Assembly: GCA_002748285.1 (NCBI GenBank)
Contig: PDSA01000019.1
Span: forward strand, 1-54,306
From: Rhodobacterales bacterium
GTDB lineage: Bacteria; Pseudomonadota; Alphaproteobacteria; Rhodobacterales; Rhodobacteraceae
Length of the DNA stretch: 54,306 nucleotides
Direction: 5' to 3'
Below are positions 35,416 to 43,954 of the stretch, piece by piece. The stretch's first letter is position 1; every line of letters begins with the position of its first letter. The position numbers and the translations under genes were made by a program. The notes under the pieces are model-generated. The model did not search any database, was not told the DNA's origin, and saw only the letters and a program-made list of their open reading frames with translations.

Positions 35416-35802
35416 TTAAGCTGAACCCGTTTCCACACAATGCCGACGAAAAGCACGTTTGAGCATGTCCAGTTCAGCCCGCAACAGCTCAACCTCGGCG
35501 CGGATGTCATCACTCAGCGGCTCGCCCGCCAAAATCGTAAAACTGCCCAGCTTCTCGCCGCTGCGCTTGTCGCTGATCAAAAAGCTGTGGACCCCATCCG
35601 ACAATGCAGTGACCGGCACCGGAACCTGCAACCGCCAATGGTTATTGTCGCGATCTTCGGAAATCTCGACCCCCTCCAGCGGCTGGTTCAGATGGCTAAC
35701 CTCGATCTCGGGCTGATAGGCCGCATCCGGTTCTTGCAGGGTTAACACACCTTCCCAAACCCCTTCGAGCAGGCGCGTCGGTGTCAGTGTCAGATTGGTC
35801 AT
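35416..35802 (-). CDS. Hypothetical protein with C-terminal coiled coil
   Basis: A 128-residue soluble protein with no signal peptide. Residues 1-90 look like a beta-rich domain (LEGVWEGVLTLQEPDAAYQP, HWRLQVPVPVTALSDGVHSF, LISDKRSGEKLGSFTILAGE). Residues 95-120 form an amphipathic helix (DDIRAEVELLRAELDMLKRA) likely to be a coiled coil. I do not recognise a named family. It lies directly downstream of the DUF6478 gene; the ancestral stop of that gene and a GGAG ribosome binding site sit just before its ATG, so the two are probably co-expressed. Confidence 0.7.
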   Translation of the reverse strand: MTNLTLTPTRLLEGVWEGVLTLQEPDAAYQPEIEVSHLNQPLEGVEISEDRDNNHWRLQVPVPVTALSDGVHSFLISDKRSGEKLGSFTILAGEPLSDDIRAEVELLRAELDMLKRAFRRHCVETGSA

Positions 35803-36466
35803 GCTCTGCTCTCCTTAGAGTTCGGCGCGGGGGCGGCGGCTGAAGGTGATGTCGCGCATGGTGATCTGGTTCATCTCGTTCGGTGTTGGGGCCGTGTTTG
35901 ATGTTGAGGCGGGCAAAAATTTCTAACGGTTTTTCCAGCTCGATGATCGTATCCATCCGCAAAATATGCTTTTTACGCAGCCCTTGCACTGCCTGATCCG
36001 GCAGATACAGCGCCAGCGACAAATAGCTGCCGTCAAACTGGAACACATCCATACGCAGCCCGAATGGGGCCAGATCCTCTTTGCGCTGATTGCGCAGCTG
36101 GCGCAGGGTCAGTTCGCTAATTCTGCAATCATGAAACACCTTGGCCTGATGCCCCATTTCAGCGTTGTTCTGCACCGAAGCCATGCCATTTGGCACCACT
36201 GGCCCGCGCCACAGTTCCGGCCGCCAGGACCAATCAGATTGCAACGGGGCCTGAATGGCATCAGCCCCGATCAGCGGCAGCATCAGGCGGCCATCGGCGA
36301 TATGGATCAGCTCATCCATCGGCCGTTTCAGATCACGCGCCCGGCGGCGCAGACGGCGCAGCGCCTCAAGGTCGAGATCACGCGCAAGGGCGGCATATCT
36401 CTTCCAACGCCGCAACGCCCGCCTTTGGGCGATTTTGTCGATCAATCTGTTGACCCGGTGCCCCAT
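35696..36466 (-). CDS. DUF6478 family protein, 3' end frameshifted
   Basis: A protein of about 195 recognisable residues: a basic N-terminal helix region (MGHRVNRLIDKIAQRRALRR, ARDLDLEALRRLRRRARDLK), a middle with SDWSWRPELWRGPVVPNGMA, HDCRISELTLRQLRNQRKED and YLSLALYLPDQAVQGLRKKH, and FARLNIKHGPNTE. After that the open frame turns Arg/His/Pro-rich and overlaps the next gene by 107 bp. The alternative frame reads NEMNQITMRDITFSRRPRAE and stops at TAA (35815-35817), just before the ribosome binding site of the next gene. The genuine C-terminus has thus lost an internal block and shifted frame near 35880. The function of this Rhodobacterales family is unknown; it follows ilvD and a lipoprotein gene on the same strand. 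Confidence 0.7.
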   Translation of the reverse strand: MGHRVNRLIDKIAQRRALRRWKRYAALARDLDLEALRRLRRRARDLKRPMDELIHIADGRLMLPLIGADAIQAPLQSDWSWRPELWRGPVVPNGMASVQNNAEMGHQAKVFHDCRISELTLRQLRNQRKEDLAPFGLRMDVFQFDGSYLSLALYLPDQAVQGLRKKHILRMDTIIELEKPLEIFARLNIKHGPNTERDEPDHHARHHLQPPPPRRTLRRAEHDQSDTDTDAPARRGLGRCVNPARTGCGLSARDRG

Positions 36467-36509
36467 CGTCGATTTGCCCGCCTCGTAATTTGCCTGCTAC
36501 CTTCTAGCA

Positions 36510-37220
36510 CTATAGCGATTCTTTTTTAAACACTTGTTCAAGAAAAGACAGAGTTGGCTTTTTTTCGCCGGCAGGAGCGTTTTTGGCGCGGATGCGTTGG
36601 GTGAAGTCGCTCAGCAGCGCGTATCCGGTCGCCGCCGGGATCGGTTTTTCCTTCAGCCCGAACACCGAAGCCGACACAATCCGGCCTTTGATATTGAACA
36701 GAGCCCGCCAGTATTCCTCGCCCGCCCCGGCCAGCGCTTCGTGGCTGCTGTCGCGGGCATGGATGTAAAACACCCCATCCCGGCTTGAGGTTTTCAACAC
36801 CTCCACGGTTTCGGCCTTGCCATCGCGGCTGAGCGCGGCGCGCCCCGGTTCCGAGGCAAAGAACTTGCGCAGAGTGTCGGTGGACTCAGCAATCGGCGCG
36901 GATTTGGTGTGGCCCGAAACCGTGGCCACCAGCACTGCTGGCACTTTGGGCGCAGGTTTGAACAGCGAATTGGAAATCGCCTGACAGCTGCCCAACAACA
37001 CAAAGGCGTTTTCGGCCTTGTCCCGGGTTTCAGTCGGATCAATGCAAAACCCCTTGGGCCCGGCAATCACCACCTGTTTTCCCGACACACTGACCTGCTC
37101 AGGCGCGGGTTGCGCCGCGCCCAGCTTGGGCAGCTCCAGCCCCAGATCGTTGCCAATTTCCGCGCATCCGCCCAATACCAACAGGGCCACCGATACAAAA
37201 ACCAAAGATGCTCGTGCCAT
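36510..37220 (-). CDS. Putative lipoprotein downstream of ilvD
   Basis: A 236-residue protein with a lipoprotein signal, [20 protein letters not shown], in which LGGC is the lipobox. ATG 37220 is chosen because it gives this signal and shares its A with the ilvD stop (TAATG); sequence upstream in frame lies inside ilvD. The mature part has KQVVIAGPKGFCIDPTETRD, SCQAISNSLFKPAPKVPAVL and RDGVFYIHARDSSHEALAGA. No catalytic motif is apparent. Similar genes beside ilvD in this order are annotated as hypothetical. It is probably anchored in the membrane facing the periplasm, with unknown role. Confidence 0.75.
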   Translation of the reverse strand: MARASLVFVSVALLVLGGCAEIGNDLGLELPKLGAAQPAPEQVSVSGKQVVIAGPKGFCIDPTETRDKAENAFVLLGSCQAISNSLFKPAPKVPAVLVATVSGHTKSAPIAESTDTLRKFFASEPGRAALSRDGKAETVEVLKTSSRDGVFYIHARDSSHEALAGAGEEYWRALFNIKGRIVSASVFGLKEKPIPAATGYALLSDFTQRIRAKNAPAGEKKPTLSFLEQVFKKESL

Positions 37221-38953
37221 TACATATCCATATAAATGTGGCGCTCTTTCTTGGCCCCGGGATGAGTGACGGCCCCCAGATAGGTCGCCCCCACCTGCTG
37301 CGCATATTTCCACAGCGCCCCCGAAGCATAGATGGTTTCGCGTGGGCCTTTCCAGTTGGCTTTGCGCTTGGCCATCTCTTCGTCGCTGATATCGGCCGAA
37401 ATCGTGCCCTCAATCGCGTTCAGAGTGATCATATCACCATCCTGCAACAGCGCAATCGGGCCGCCATGGGCAGCCTCGGGGCCGACATGGCCCACACAGA
37501 ACCCACGGGTGGCACCAGAGAACCGCCCATCGGTGATCAGCGCCACCTTTTTGCCCATGCCCTGCCCGGACAGCGCCGCGGTGGTGGCCAGCATTTCGCG
37601 CATCCCGGGGCCGCCCGAGGGGCCTTCATTACGGATCACGATCACTTCGCCCTCTTTGTAAGCGCGGGCCTGAACGGCGGCAAAGGCGTCCTCTTCGCAT
37701 TCAAACACCCGGGCCGGGCCGGTGAACACCTGATGCTCCAGCGCCATACCGGCGATTTTCACAATCGCCCCCTCGGGCGCGATATTGCCCATCAGCCCGA
37801 CCACGCCGCCGGTTTCCGACAGCGGAGTTTCAACCGGATACACCACCTTACCATCGGCCTCGCGGGTGACCTTGTCGATCTCTTCGCCAATGCTGTTGCC
37901 GGTGGCGGTGAGGCAATCGCGGTTGATCAGCCCGGCCTTGTCCAGCTCTTTCAACACCAACGGCACGCCGCCCACATCGTAAAGATCCTTGGCCACATAT
38001 TGCCCGCCCGGTTTCAGATCGACGAAATAAGGCGTATCGCGGAAAATGTCGCAGACATCCTGCAAGGTGAAATCAATCCCGGCCTCATGTGCCATGGCAG
38101 GCAGATGCAGACCGGCATTGGTCGAGCCACCGGTGCAGGCCACGATCCGGGCGGCATTGATCAGCGCATCACGGGTCACGATGTCACGGGCGCGGATGTT
38201 CTTTTCCAGCAGGTTCATCACCGCCTTGCCCGATTCCACCCCGTAATGGTCGCGGCTTTCATAAGGGGCCGGCGCGCCCGAGCTGTTGGGCAGAGCCAGC
38301 CCGATTGCTTCCGACACACAAGCCATGGTGTTGGCGGTGAACTGCCCACCACAAGCCCCGGCAGAAGGGCAGGCAACCAGCTCCAGCTTCTCCAGCTCTT
38401 CATCCGAGAAATTCCCGGCCTGATGCTTGCCCACGGCCTCGAACACATCCTGAACGGTGACATCCTGGCCCTGATACTGACCGGGCAGGATTGAGCCCCC
38501 ATAGATGAACACCGAAGGCACGTTCAGCCGCAACATGGCCATCATCATACCGGGCAGAGATTTATCACAACCGGCCAGCCCGACCAGCGCATCATAGCAA
38601 TGGCCACGCATGGTCAGCTCAACGGTATCGGCAATCGCCTCGCGGCTGGCCAGAGAAGAGCGCATCCCCTCATGCCCCATGGCAATGCCATCGGTCACGG
38701 TGATGGTGGTAAATTCGCGCGGCGTGCCAAAGGCTTCGCGCACGCCGGCCTTGGCCGATTGCGCCTGACGGTTCAGGGCGATGTTACAGGGGGCGGCTTC
38801 GTTCCAGCAGGTCGCAACCCCGACCAGCGGCTGATGCGCCTCTTCCTGCGTCAACCCCATGGCATAGAGGTAAGAGCGATGCGGGGCGCGTTCCGGCCCT
38901 TCGGTCACATGGCGGCTTGGCAGATTGGACTTGTCAAATTTGGGCTTTTTCAC
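37220..38953 (-). CDS. ilvD: Dihydroxy-acid dehydratase
   Basis: A 577-residue IlvD that dehydrates 2,3-dihydroxy-isovalerate and -methylvalerate in valine and isoleucine synthesis. The iron-sulfur cluster cysteines lie in [20 protein letters not shown] (first), [20 protein letters not shown] (second) and [20 protein letters not shown] (third). [20 protein letters not shown] and [20 protein letters not shown] near the C-terminus are diagnostic, the latter with the catalytic Ser region. Intact. It leads a minus-strand group of four genes and is the only one with a clear metabolic role. Confidence 0.94.
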   Translation of the reverse strand: MKKPKFDKSNLPSRHVTEGPERAPHRSYLYAMGLTQEEAHQPLVGVATCWNEAAPCNIALNRQAQSAKAGVREAFGTPREFTTITVTDGIAMGHEGMRSSLASREAIADTVELTMRGHCYDALVGLAGCDKSLPGMMMAMLRLNVPSVFIYGGSILPGQYQGQDVTVQDVFEAVGKHQAGNFSDEELEKLELVACPSAGACGGQFTANTMACVSEAIGLALPNSSGAPAPYESRDHYGVESGKAVMNLLEKNIRARDIVTRDALINAARIVACTGGSTNAGLHLPAMAHEAGIDFTLQDVCDIFRDTPYFVDLKPGGQYVAKDLYDVGGVPLVLKELDKAGLINRDCLTATGNSIGEEIDKVTREADGKVVYPVETPLSETGGVVGLMGNIAPEGAIVKIAGMALEHQVFTGPARVFECEEDAFAAVQARAYKEGEVIVIRNEGPSGGPGMREMLATTAALSGQGMGKKVALITDGRFSGATRGFCVGHVGPEAAHGGPIALLQDGDMITLNAIEGTISADISDEEMAKRKANWKGPRETIYASGALWKYAQQVGATYLGAVTHPGAKKERHIYMDM

Positions 38954-39286
38954 AATGGCCTCCCATTCCTTGCTTGGATCAGCACGGCAATAGGCCAGTC
39001 AGGCGCATTTCACAAGCCTGATTGCCTGAATATATGGGGGTTTTGCTGTGGTTGGGGCGGCTTTTAGGGGAAAGGCATCAGGTTTGTGTCGTGGGGGAGG
39101 AGAGCGGCATAAAGGCATTCTGCCCCTTCAATCCGTTCCGCCCGGCAGGCGCAGCCCTCTGCTCACCAGATTGCGGGCGGTTATGCAGAAGGCCCCCCAG
39201 CCCCCTTTTCGAAAAACTGGACCTCTGCCGGTTCTGCCATTAACCTGTCCCTTAACCCGAATCCGCCACCAAATCAGCGAGCCCCC
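38954..39286. other. Divergent intergenic region between ilvD and dnaX
   Basis: A 333-bp region that must hold the ilvD and dnaX promoters. I looked for the 4.5S (SRP) RNA often found near dnaX and for a riboswitch and saw neither. Short frames exist (for example from 39022) but have no family resemblance. TTAACC repeats occur around 39241-39257 just before dnaX. Confidence 0.5.
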
Positions 39287-41038
39287 ATGAGCGACATCCC
39301 CCACAGCCAGTATCAGGTTCTGGCCCGCAAATACCGCCCGGAAAGCTTTGCCGATCTGGTCGGGCAAGACGCCATGGTGCGCACCCTGAAAAACGCGTTC
39401 GAAGCGGACCGCATCGCGCAAGCCTTCATCATGACCGGCATCCGAGGCACCGGCAAAACCACCACGGCGCGCATCATCGCCAAGGGGATGAACTGCATCG
39501 GCCCCGATGGCACCGGCGGGCCCACCATCGAGCCCTGCGGCCAATGCGAACATTGCGTGGCGATCATGGAAGGGCGTCATGTCGATGTGATGGAAATGGA
39601 CGCCGCCAGCCGCACCGGGGTGGGCGATATTCGCGAGATCATCGACAGCGTGCATTACCGGGCGGCCTCGGCACGTTACAAGATTTATATCATTGACGAG
39701 GTGCATATGCTCTCGACCAGCGCCTTTAACGCGCTGCTCAAGACGCTAGAGGAACCGCCCGCGCATGTGAAATTCATCTTCGCCACCACCGAGATTCGCA
39801 AAGTGCCGGTGACGGTGCTGTCGCGCTGCCAACGTTTTGATCTGCGCCGGATCGAACCCGAGGTGATGATTGCCCTGCTGCGCAAAATCGCCGCCGCCGA
39901 ACAGGCCGAGATTTCCGATGACGCGCTGGCGCTGATCACCCGCGCGGCCGAGGGCTCGGCCCGGGATGCGACATCGCTGCTGGATCAGGCGATCAGCCAC
40001 GGCGCGGGCGAAACCACCGCCGAACAGGTGCGGGCCATGTTGGGGCTGGCCGATCGCGGGCGGGTGCTGGATCTGTTTGATCTGATCGTCAAGGGCGATG
40101 CCGCTGGCGCATTGGCCGAGCTGTCCGGCCAGTATTCCGATGGGGCCGATCCGATGGCGGTGCTCAAGGATCTGGCCGAGATCACGCATTGGGTCTCGGT
40201 GGTGAAAATCACTCCGGACGCGGCCGAAGACCCGACGATTTCCCCGGATGAGCGCAGCCGGGGCCAGGCGATGGCGGCGGCTCTGCCGATGCGGGTGATG
40301 GCGCGGATGTGGCAGATGTTGTTGAAAGCGTTGGAAGAGGTGGCGCTGGCCCCCAATGCGATGATGGCTGCTGAAATGGCGGTGATCCGGCTGACCCATG
40401 TCGCCGATTTGCCGTCTCCCGAAGAGCTGATCAAAACCCTGCGCGACCAAACTCCGCCCCCCATGCCGCCAACCGGCGGTGGGGCAGGGCGGCCTGTTGG
40501 GGGGGCGACCACGGGGCAGGCACCGCGTTCTGCGCCCTCGGCCCCCTCTGGCGGAGGCGGCCCGGTCGCGCTGGCTCAGGCCCAAGCGGCGGTTGACCCG
40601 CTGGCGCATTACGCACGATTTGAGGATGTGATCGAGCTGATCCGCACCATGCGCGATGGCAAGCTGCTGATCGAGGTGGAAAACACCCTGCGTCTGGCCA
40701 ATTACAGCCCCGGCCGGATTGAGTTCCAACCGACTGACCGCGCCCCCGCCGATCTGGCGCAAAGGCTGGGCCAGCGGCTGAAGGGGTGGACCGGGGTGCG
40801 CTGGGCGGTGACTCTGGTTAATGAAGGCGGCGCGGCGACGGTGGCCGAAACCCGCGATGCCGAATGGCTGGCGCAAAAGGCCGAGGCGGCCAAGCATCCT
40901 TTGGTGCAGTCGGTTCTCAGCACGTTTCCCGGTGCAGACATCATCGAGATCACCACGCTGGAGCAAATCGCCCAAGAGGCCGCCGCGGATGCCTTGCCGG
41001 AAGTCGCCGATGAATGGGATCCGTTTGAAAGCGATTAG
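39287..41038 (+). CDS. dnaX: DNA polymerase III subunit gamma/tau
   Basis: A 583-residue clamp-loader subunit. YQVLARKYRPESFADLVGQD opens the AAA+ domain; Walker A is GIRGTGKTTTARIIAKGMNC; the zinc module has C-x-GPDGTGG...PCGQCEHC; Walker B/DEAH-like is YIIDEVHMLSTSAFNALLKT; sensor 1 is FATTEIRKVPVTVLSRCQRF. A Pro/Gly-rich hinge near residues 385-425 precedes the tau C-terminal domain, ending WDPFESD. It loads the sliding clamp on DNA. No slippery A/T run for gamma production was seen. ybaB and recR, frequent followers in this class, are absent here. Confidence 0.94.
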   Translation: MSDIPHSQYQVLARKYRPESFADLVGQDAMVRTLKNAFEADRIAQAFIMTGIRGTGKTTTARIIAKGMNCIGPDGTGGPTIEPCGQCEHCVAIMEGRHVDVMEMDAASRTGVGDIREIIDSVHYRAASARYKIYIIDEVHMLSTSAFNALLKTLEEPPAHVKFIFATTEIRKVPVTVLSRCQRFDLRRIEPEVMIALLRKIAAAEQAEISDDALALITRAAEGSARDATSLLDQAISHGAGETTAEQVRAMLGLADRGRVLDLFDLIVKGDAAGALAELSGQYSDGADPMAVLKDLAEITHWVSVVKITPDAAEDPTISPDERSRGQAMAAALPMRVMARMWQMLLKALEEVALAPNAMMAAEMAVIRLTHVADLPSPEELIKTLRDQTPPPMPPTGGGAGRPVGGATTGQAPRSAPSAPSGGGGPVALAQAQAAVDPLAHYARFEDVIELIRTMRDGKLLIEVENTLRLANYSPGRIEFQPTDRAPADLAQRLGQRLKGWTGVRWAVTLVNEGGAATVAETRDAEWLAQKAEAAKHPLVQSVLSTFPGADIIEITTLEQIAQEAAADALPEVADEWDPFESD

Positions 41039-41048
41039 GGCGGTTTTC

Positions 41049-41062
41049 GGGGGTTAACCCCC
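41049..41062. repeat. GGGGGTTAACCCCC palindrome between convergent genes
   Basis: A perfect 14-bp palindrome lies between the dnaX stop and the convergent EamA gene and covers the EamA stop codon. No T-tract follows, so terminator function is uncertain. Confidence 0.5.
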
Positions 41063-41824
41063 AGATGGCTTTTGCTGTGCCCTTTGCACCGTGACAATGC
41101 CAATCGTAATGGTGGCCACGCCGGCAATATCCAGCAGGGTCAGATCTTCGCCTAACAGGATCGCGGCAATCGCCACCCCGAAAAACGGGGTCAGGAAATG
41201 ATAGACCGAAGCCCGCATTGTCCCGATCCGCGCCACCAGCGCAAACCACAGCCAGGTTGCCAGCAGGCCGGGGCCCAAAATCGTATAGCTCATCGACAGC
41301 ACCAGATTGCGGGTCAGGGTGACGTGGATGGTCTCGGTCAGGGCCGCCACCACGGCCAGCACCGCTGCCCCCACCAGCATTTGCAACCCGACCACCATCA
41401 TCAGATTGCCACCGCCCGAGGCTCCGCGCATCGACAGCGTGGCGATGGTTAACGCCAGCACCGACAGCACACACAGGGTTAGCCCATACAGATCGACCCC
41501 TTGGCTCAGCCTTGCGCCCATGATCACCACCACGCCGATCAGCCCGACAACCAGCCCGGCAATCGCCTGCCCCGATAAATGATCGCGAAACACCAGCCAG
41601 CCGGAAAACGCCGCCACCAGCGGCATGGTCGAGGCGACAATTGTGGCCAGCGAGGCTTCGACCGTCTGCATGGCAACAAAGTTCAGCCCCAGATACAGCG
41701 CGTTCTGACAGATGACCAGCGCCGCCATGGGCGAAGCATCCATCACGATGATCCGCGCCGAGGTAAAGGCCGAGGCCCAGATTAGGGCAAAGCTGATTCC
41801 CATGATCAATGCGCGGATGTCCAT
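41054..41824 (-). CDS. EamA/DMT family permease, possibly missing about 40 residues
   Basis: A 256-residue inner-membrane protein of the drug/metabolite transporter superfamily. Two EamA halves are visible: the first has MDIRALIMGISFALIWASAF and CQNALYLGLNFVAMQTVEAS, then LATIVASTMPLVAAFSGWLV; the second has SYTILGPGLLATWLWFALVA and SVYHFLTPFFGVAIAAILLG. Homologues are about 290-300 residues and have a helix 2 and a loop ('LRFLISG...TRAQWRATVIFGICQNALYLG') between MAAL and VICQNALYLG. Here these join directly (around 41715), so an in-frame block seems deleted. The substrate is unknown. AAGGAGGAAGG precedes the ATG. The IS1595 element is inserted 93 bp upstream. Confidence 0.8.
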   Translation of the reverse strand: MDIRALIMGISFALIWASAFTSARIIVMDASPMAALVICQNALYLGLNFVAMQTVEASLATIVASTMPLVAAFSGWLVFRDHLSGQAIAGLVVGLIGVVVIMGARLSQGVDLYGLTLCVLSVLALTIATLSMRGASGGGNLMMVVGLQMLVGAAVLAVVAALTETIHVTLTRNLVLSMSYTILGPGLLATWLWFALVARIGTMRASVYHFLTPFFGVAIAAILLGEDLTLLDIAGVATITIGIVTVQRAQQKPSGG

Positions 41825-41909
41825 GGCCTTCCTCCTTGTCAGGCCGGGGCGTCAAACGAAACTCGCCTTTAGATTGCGCTTTCTGACATTCCGGCTGTGC
41901 CGCCCTGCC

Positions 41910-41917
41910 ATAAAAAA
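41910..41917 (+). repeat. Left 8-bp target site duplication (ATAAAAAA)
   Basis: ATAAAAAA directly precedes the left terminal repeat and is repeated at 43955-43962 after the right terminal repeat. Eight bp is the normal duplication length of IS1595-family elements. Confidence 0.92.
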
Positions 41918-41940
41918 GGGGCCTATATACTTAACTAGCC
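41918..41940 (+). repeat. IS1595 left terminal inverted repeat
   Basis: GGGGCCTATATACTTAACTA then GCC; pairs with 43932-43954 with a single T/C difference at position 14. Confidence 0.9.
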
Positions 41941-41959
41941 GTTCTGTGATGTTGCGGCT

Positions 41960-42952
41960 TCATTCAATGATCTTATTCATTTCATCAAATAGGTATGGCG
42001 CGATTGATACATTCCGCTGCTTTCGTGCCGCGTTTTTGAAGTGTTCAATGTCAGGACACATTTCCATCAAGCCCTGAACCCGCCCGATCTGATGGATCAA
42101 CATATTTCGCCCCTCTTCGTTTAGCCATTGATGGAAGCGCGCTCGTCTTTTGCCTTCATCTGTTATGTTTAGCTTGTCTAGTTCTTGTTTGACGTAGCCA
42201 TTCTCTATCGGATCGTAGACGTATTTATTAATGAATCGGCCATAGTACTGAGGACGTTTTCCGTGGCTAGTGTCATTTCCATACAATCTGTCAAGCTCAC
42301 CAAAAAATGCGTCAGGAAATGTCTTGAGCCACTTTTGCAGACCTTGTGCAATATATTTCGATAGGAGCAATCGAAGCGCATCGTGTGACCTATCCGTTTG
42401 GTAGCCAGTCGCTTCATCGACAAGCGCTATGATCCCAACTTTAGCAAACGCTTCCATCAATACTTCAGCTTGAATGGCCAAGTGTGCTTGTGATGACAGT
42501 AGTTTTCCTGCGCGACGCGCAGATAGGATCACTCCACATATTTCAGGTAGAAGCTCTGCGTTCATCCCGTGGGCGGGGGTGGCGCCTGCTCTCACACGGT
42601 AGATAATTGGCGAAGTTAGCGCCGCCTTTAAGTCATTGGAAATAAATTCAGAATAGTTCTTTGCAGAGATAAATGAAGGCAAGTTGGCGCCACCTTCATT
42701 TTCTTTCATACGCTTCCAGTGAGATCCACCCCGCTTACTTCCAAAAGCGCGATGAACAGCACGCTCGGACAACACACGAATACCCCCGTCCAAAACAGCG
42801 CAATCAAGTTCAATATCCGCAATTGGCAATTGCCCACTGTAAACAGCATCCAAAACGACTTGGCCGCTTTGATTTGTGCCAACCATGGCGCTAGCAACGC
42901 TGTCAAAACTGTCTGGAATATTTGAAATTTCGTCTTTTTTGTCAGGCATCAA
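41960..42952 (-). CDS. P63C domain protein, passenger of the IS1595 element
   Basis: A 330-residue protein. The N-terminal half (about 1-200) has LPIADIELDCAVLDGGIRVL, SERAVHRAFGSKRGGSHWKR and GVILSARRAGKLLSSQAHLA. The C-terminal part (about 225-310) matches the P63C domain: FPDAFFGELDRLYG, KRPQYYGRFINKYVYDPIEN, ARFHQWLNEEGRNMLIHQIG and RVQGLMEMCPDIEHFKNAA. P63C domains occur in phage- and mobile-element-linked proteins and have no established activity. Its start overlaps the transposase stop by about 11 bp, so translation is probably coupled. It lies inside the terminal repeats and moves with the IS. It could affect transposition regulation or host defence; this is open. Confidence 0.85.
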   Translation of the reverse strand: MMPDKKDEISNIPDSFDSVASAMVGTNQSGQVVLDAVYSGQLPIADIELDCAVLDGGIRVLSERAVHRAFGSKRGGSHWKRMKENEGGANLPSFISAKNYSEFISNDLKAALTSPIIYRVRAGATPAHGMNAELLPEICGVILSARRAGKLLSSQAHLAIQAEVLMEAFAKVGIIALVDEATGYQTDRSHDALRLLLSKYIAQGLQKWLKTFPDAFFGELDRLYGNDTSHGKRPQYYGRFINKYVYDPIENGYVKQELDKLNITDEGKRRARFHQWLNEEGRNMLIHQIGRVQGLMEMCPDIEHFKNAARKQRNVSIAPYLFDEMNKIIE

Positions 42953-43880
42953 TAAGTCCTTTATATGTGAGCCGTTTGTCGCCCATTCGGGCGATAGTCA
43001 TTTCAATGAATTGCATGGTGCCAATCTGCGATGTGTTGTGACGGAAGGAAAACTCTTTCACGTAACGATGCAGGTGTTTGGCGCTCATGTAGTGATAGAT
43101 ACCTATGTAGCCGCGCTTGAGTAGTGACCAGAAGCTTTCGATGCCGTTGGTGTGAGCCATGTCTCGGACATATTCACCAGCCGAGTGGTTGATACGGATA
43201 TGATTGTAGCCTGCGCCTGTGAGGCCGATATAGCCACCATGTGTGTCGGTGACGATTGTTGCGCCAGCTTTGCAATGCTCACGCACAAAGCGCGTCAAGG
43301 TCGGTGCCTTGGTGTTCTCAACCACAACTGCGCGAACCTCACCGCTTTCATCACGAACGCCGACAACGGCAGTTTTGCCAACTGTGCCACGCCCCGCGTG
43401 AAGCTTTTTGTTAGCGTGTTTGTTTCGCTCTTTGCCGCCAACATAGGTCTCATCAATTTGAATCTGACCATCCATGTGGTCATCACGGTCTTTGAGCCAT
43501 GTTTCGCGGATACGCTGCGCAAGAAACCACGCGGTTTTCTGGGTGACGCCAAGTTCACGCGCCATTTGAGTGCTAGGAATACCCTTGCGGGCGCTAGTGA
43601 GCATGTAGATTGCCAGCAGCCACTTTTGCAGGGGCAGGCGGCTTTCGGCCAGCACTGTGCCTGTGCGGACGCTGAAATGCTTTCGGCACCCCTTGCAGCG
43701 GTAAGGCATGGGCTTGTGATCTTTGCATTCTGTGACTTCGACAGAGCCGCAGTGACCGCAAACCGGAGTATCTCCCCAACGCTTAGCTTCAAAGAACTTG
43801 CGGGCCGCTTCTTCATTTGGGAACTTGTTAAAGAACTCAAAAGTAGAAAATGTTTCGGGCTTCTTTGGCATTGGCGACAC
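42942..43880 (-). CDS. IS1595-family (ISXO2-like) transposase
   Basis: A 312-residue transposase. An N-terminal zinc ribbon (PVCGHCGSVEVTECKDHKPM, PYRCKGCRKHFSVRTGTVLA) is followed by a helix-turn-helix region (SARKGIPSTQMARELGVTQK then TAWFLAQRIRETW). The DDE-type catalytic core has first Asp in GQIQIDETYVGGKERNKH, second Asp in GATIVTDTHGGYIG and the third motif in AHTNGIESFWSLLKRGYIGI, with Asn/Glu at the family position. FRHNTSQIG ends the core. It cuts and joins the 23-bp terminal repeats. Full length and intact. Confidence 0.94.
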   Translation of the reverse strand: MSPMPKKPETFSTFEFFNKFPNEEAARKFFEAKRWGDTPVCGHCGSVEVTECKDHKPMPYRCKGCRKHFSVRTGTVLAESRLPLQKWLLAIYMLTSARKGIPSTQMARELGVTQKTAWFLAQRIRETWLKDRDDHMDGQIQIDETYVGGKERNKHANKKLHAGRGTVGKTAVVGVRDESGEVRAVVVENTKAPTLTRFVREHCKAGATIVTDTHGGYIGLTGAGYNHIRINHSAGEYVRDMAHTNGIESFWSLLKRGYIGIYHYMSAKHLHRYVKEFSFRHNTSQIGTMQFIEMTIARMGDKRLTYKGLIDA

Positions 43881-43931
43881 TCCTTATGCCATCTTTGTAA
43901 GATAACTAGCCAACAAAATCAATAAGCGATT

Positions 43932-43954
43932 GGCTAGTTAGGTATATAGGCCCC
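43932..43954 (-). repeat. IS1595 right terminal inverted repeat
   Basis: On the minus strand it reads GGGGCCTATATACCTAACTA then GCC, matching the left end at 22 of 23 positions. It is followed by the ATAAAAAA duplication. Confidence 0.9.

Larger units (their letters stand above)
41918..43954 (-). mobile_element. IS1595-family insertion sequence with P63C passenger gene
   Basis: A complete 2037-bp element. The 23-bp terminal inverted repeats (41918-41940 and 43932-43954) start GGGGCCTATATAC and differ at one base. An 8-bp duplication ATAAAAAA flanks both ends. It encodes an ISXO2-like transposase and a second, overlapping gene with a P63C domain, both on the minus strand. The two copies of the duplication lie in the T-tract of the HU terminator. 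Intact repeats, duplication and genes point to recent insertion. The element is visibly more AT-rich than its neighbours. Confidence 0.93.

Noticed and set aside
37208..38494. A 428-codon open frame on the plus strand
   Set aside because: It is antisense to ilvD, whose cluster cysteines and signature motifs are on the minus strand.
38954..39286. SRP 4.5S RNA upstream of dnaX
   Set aside because: The conserved GTCCGGAAGG-type loop sequence is absent.
39746..40975. A 409-codon open frame on the minus strand
   Set aside because: It is antisense to dnaX and rich in Arg/His/Gln with no family pattern.
39287..41038. Programmed frameshift for a short gamma form of DnaX
   Set aside because: No A- or T-rich slippery run with a following stem was seen in the hinge region.
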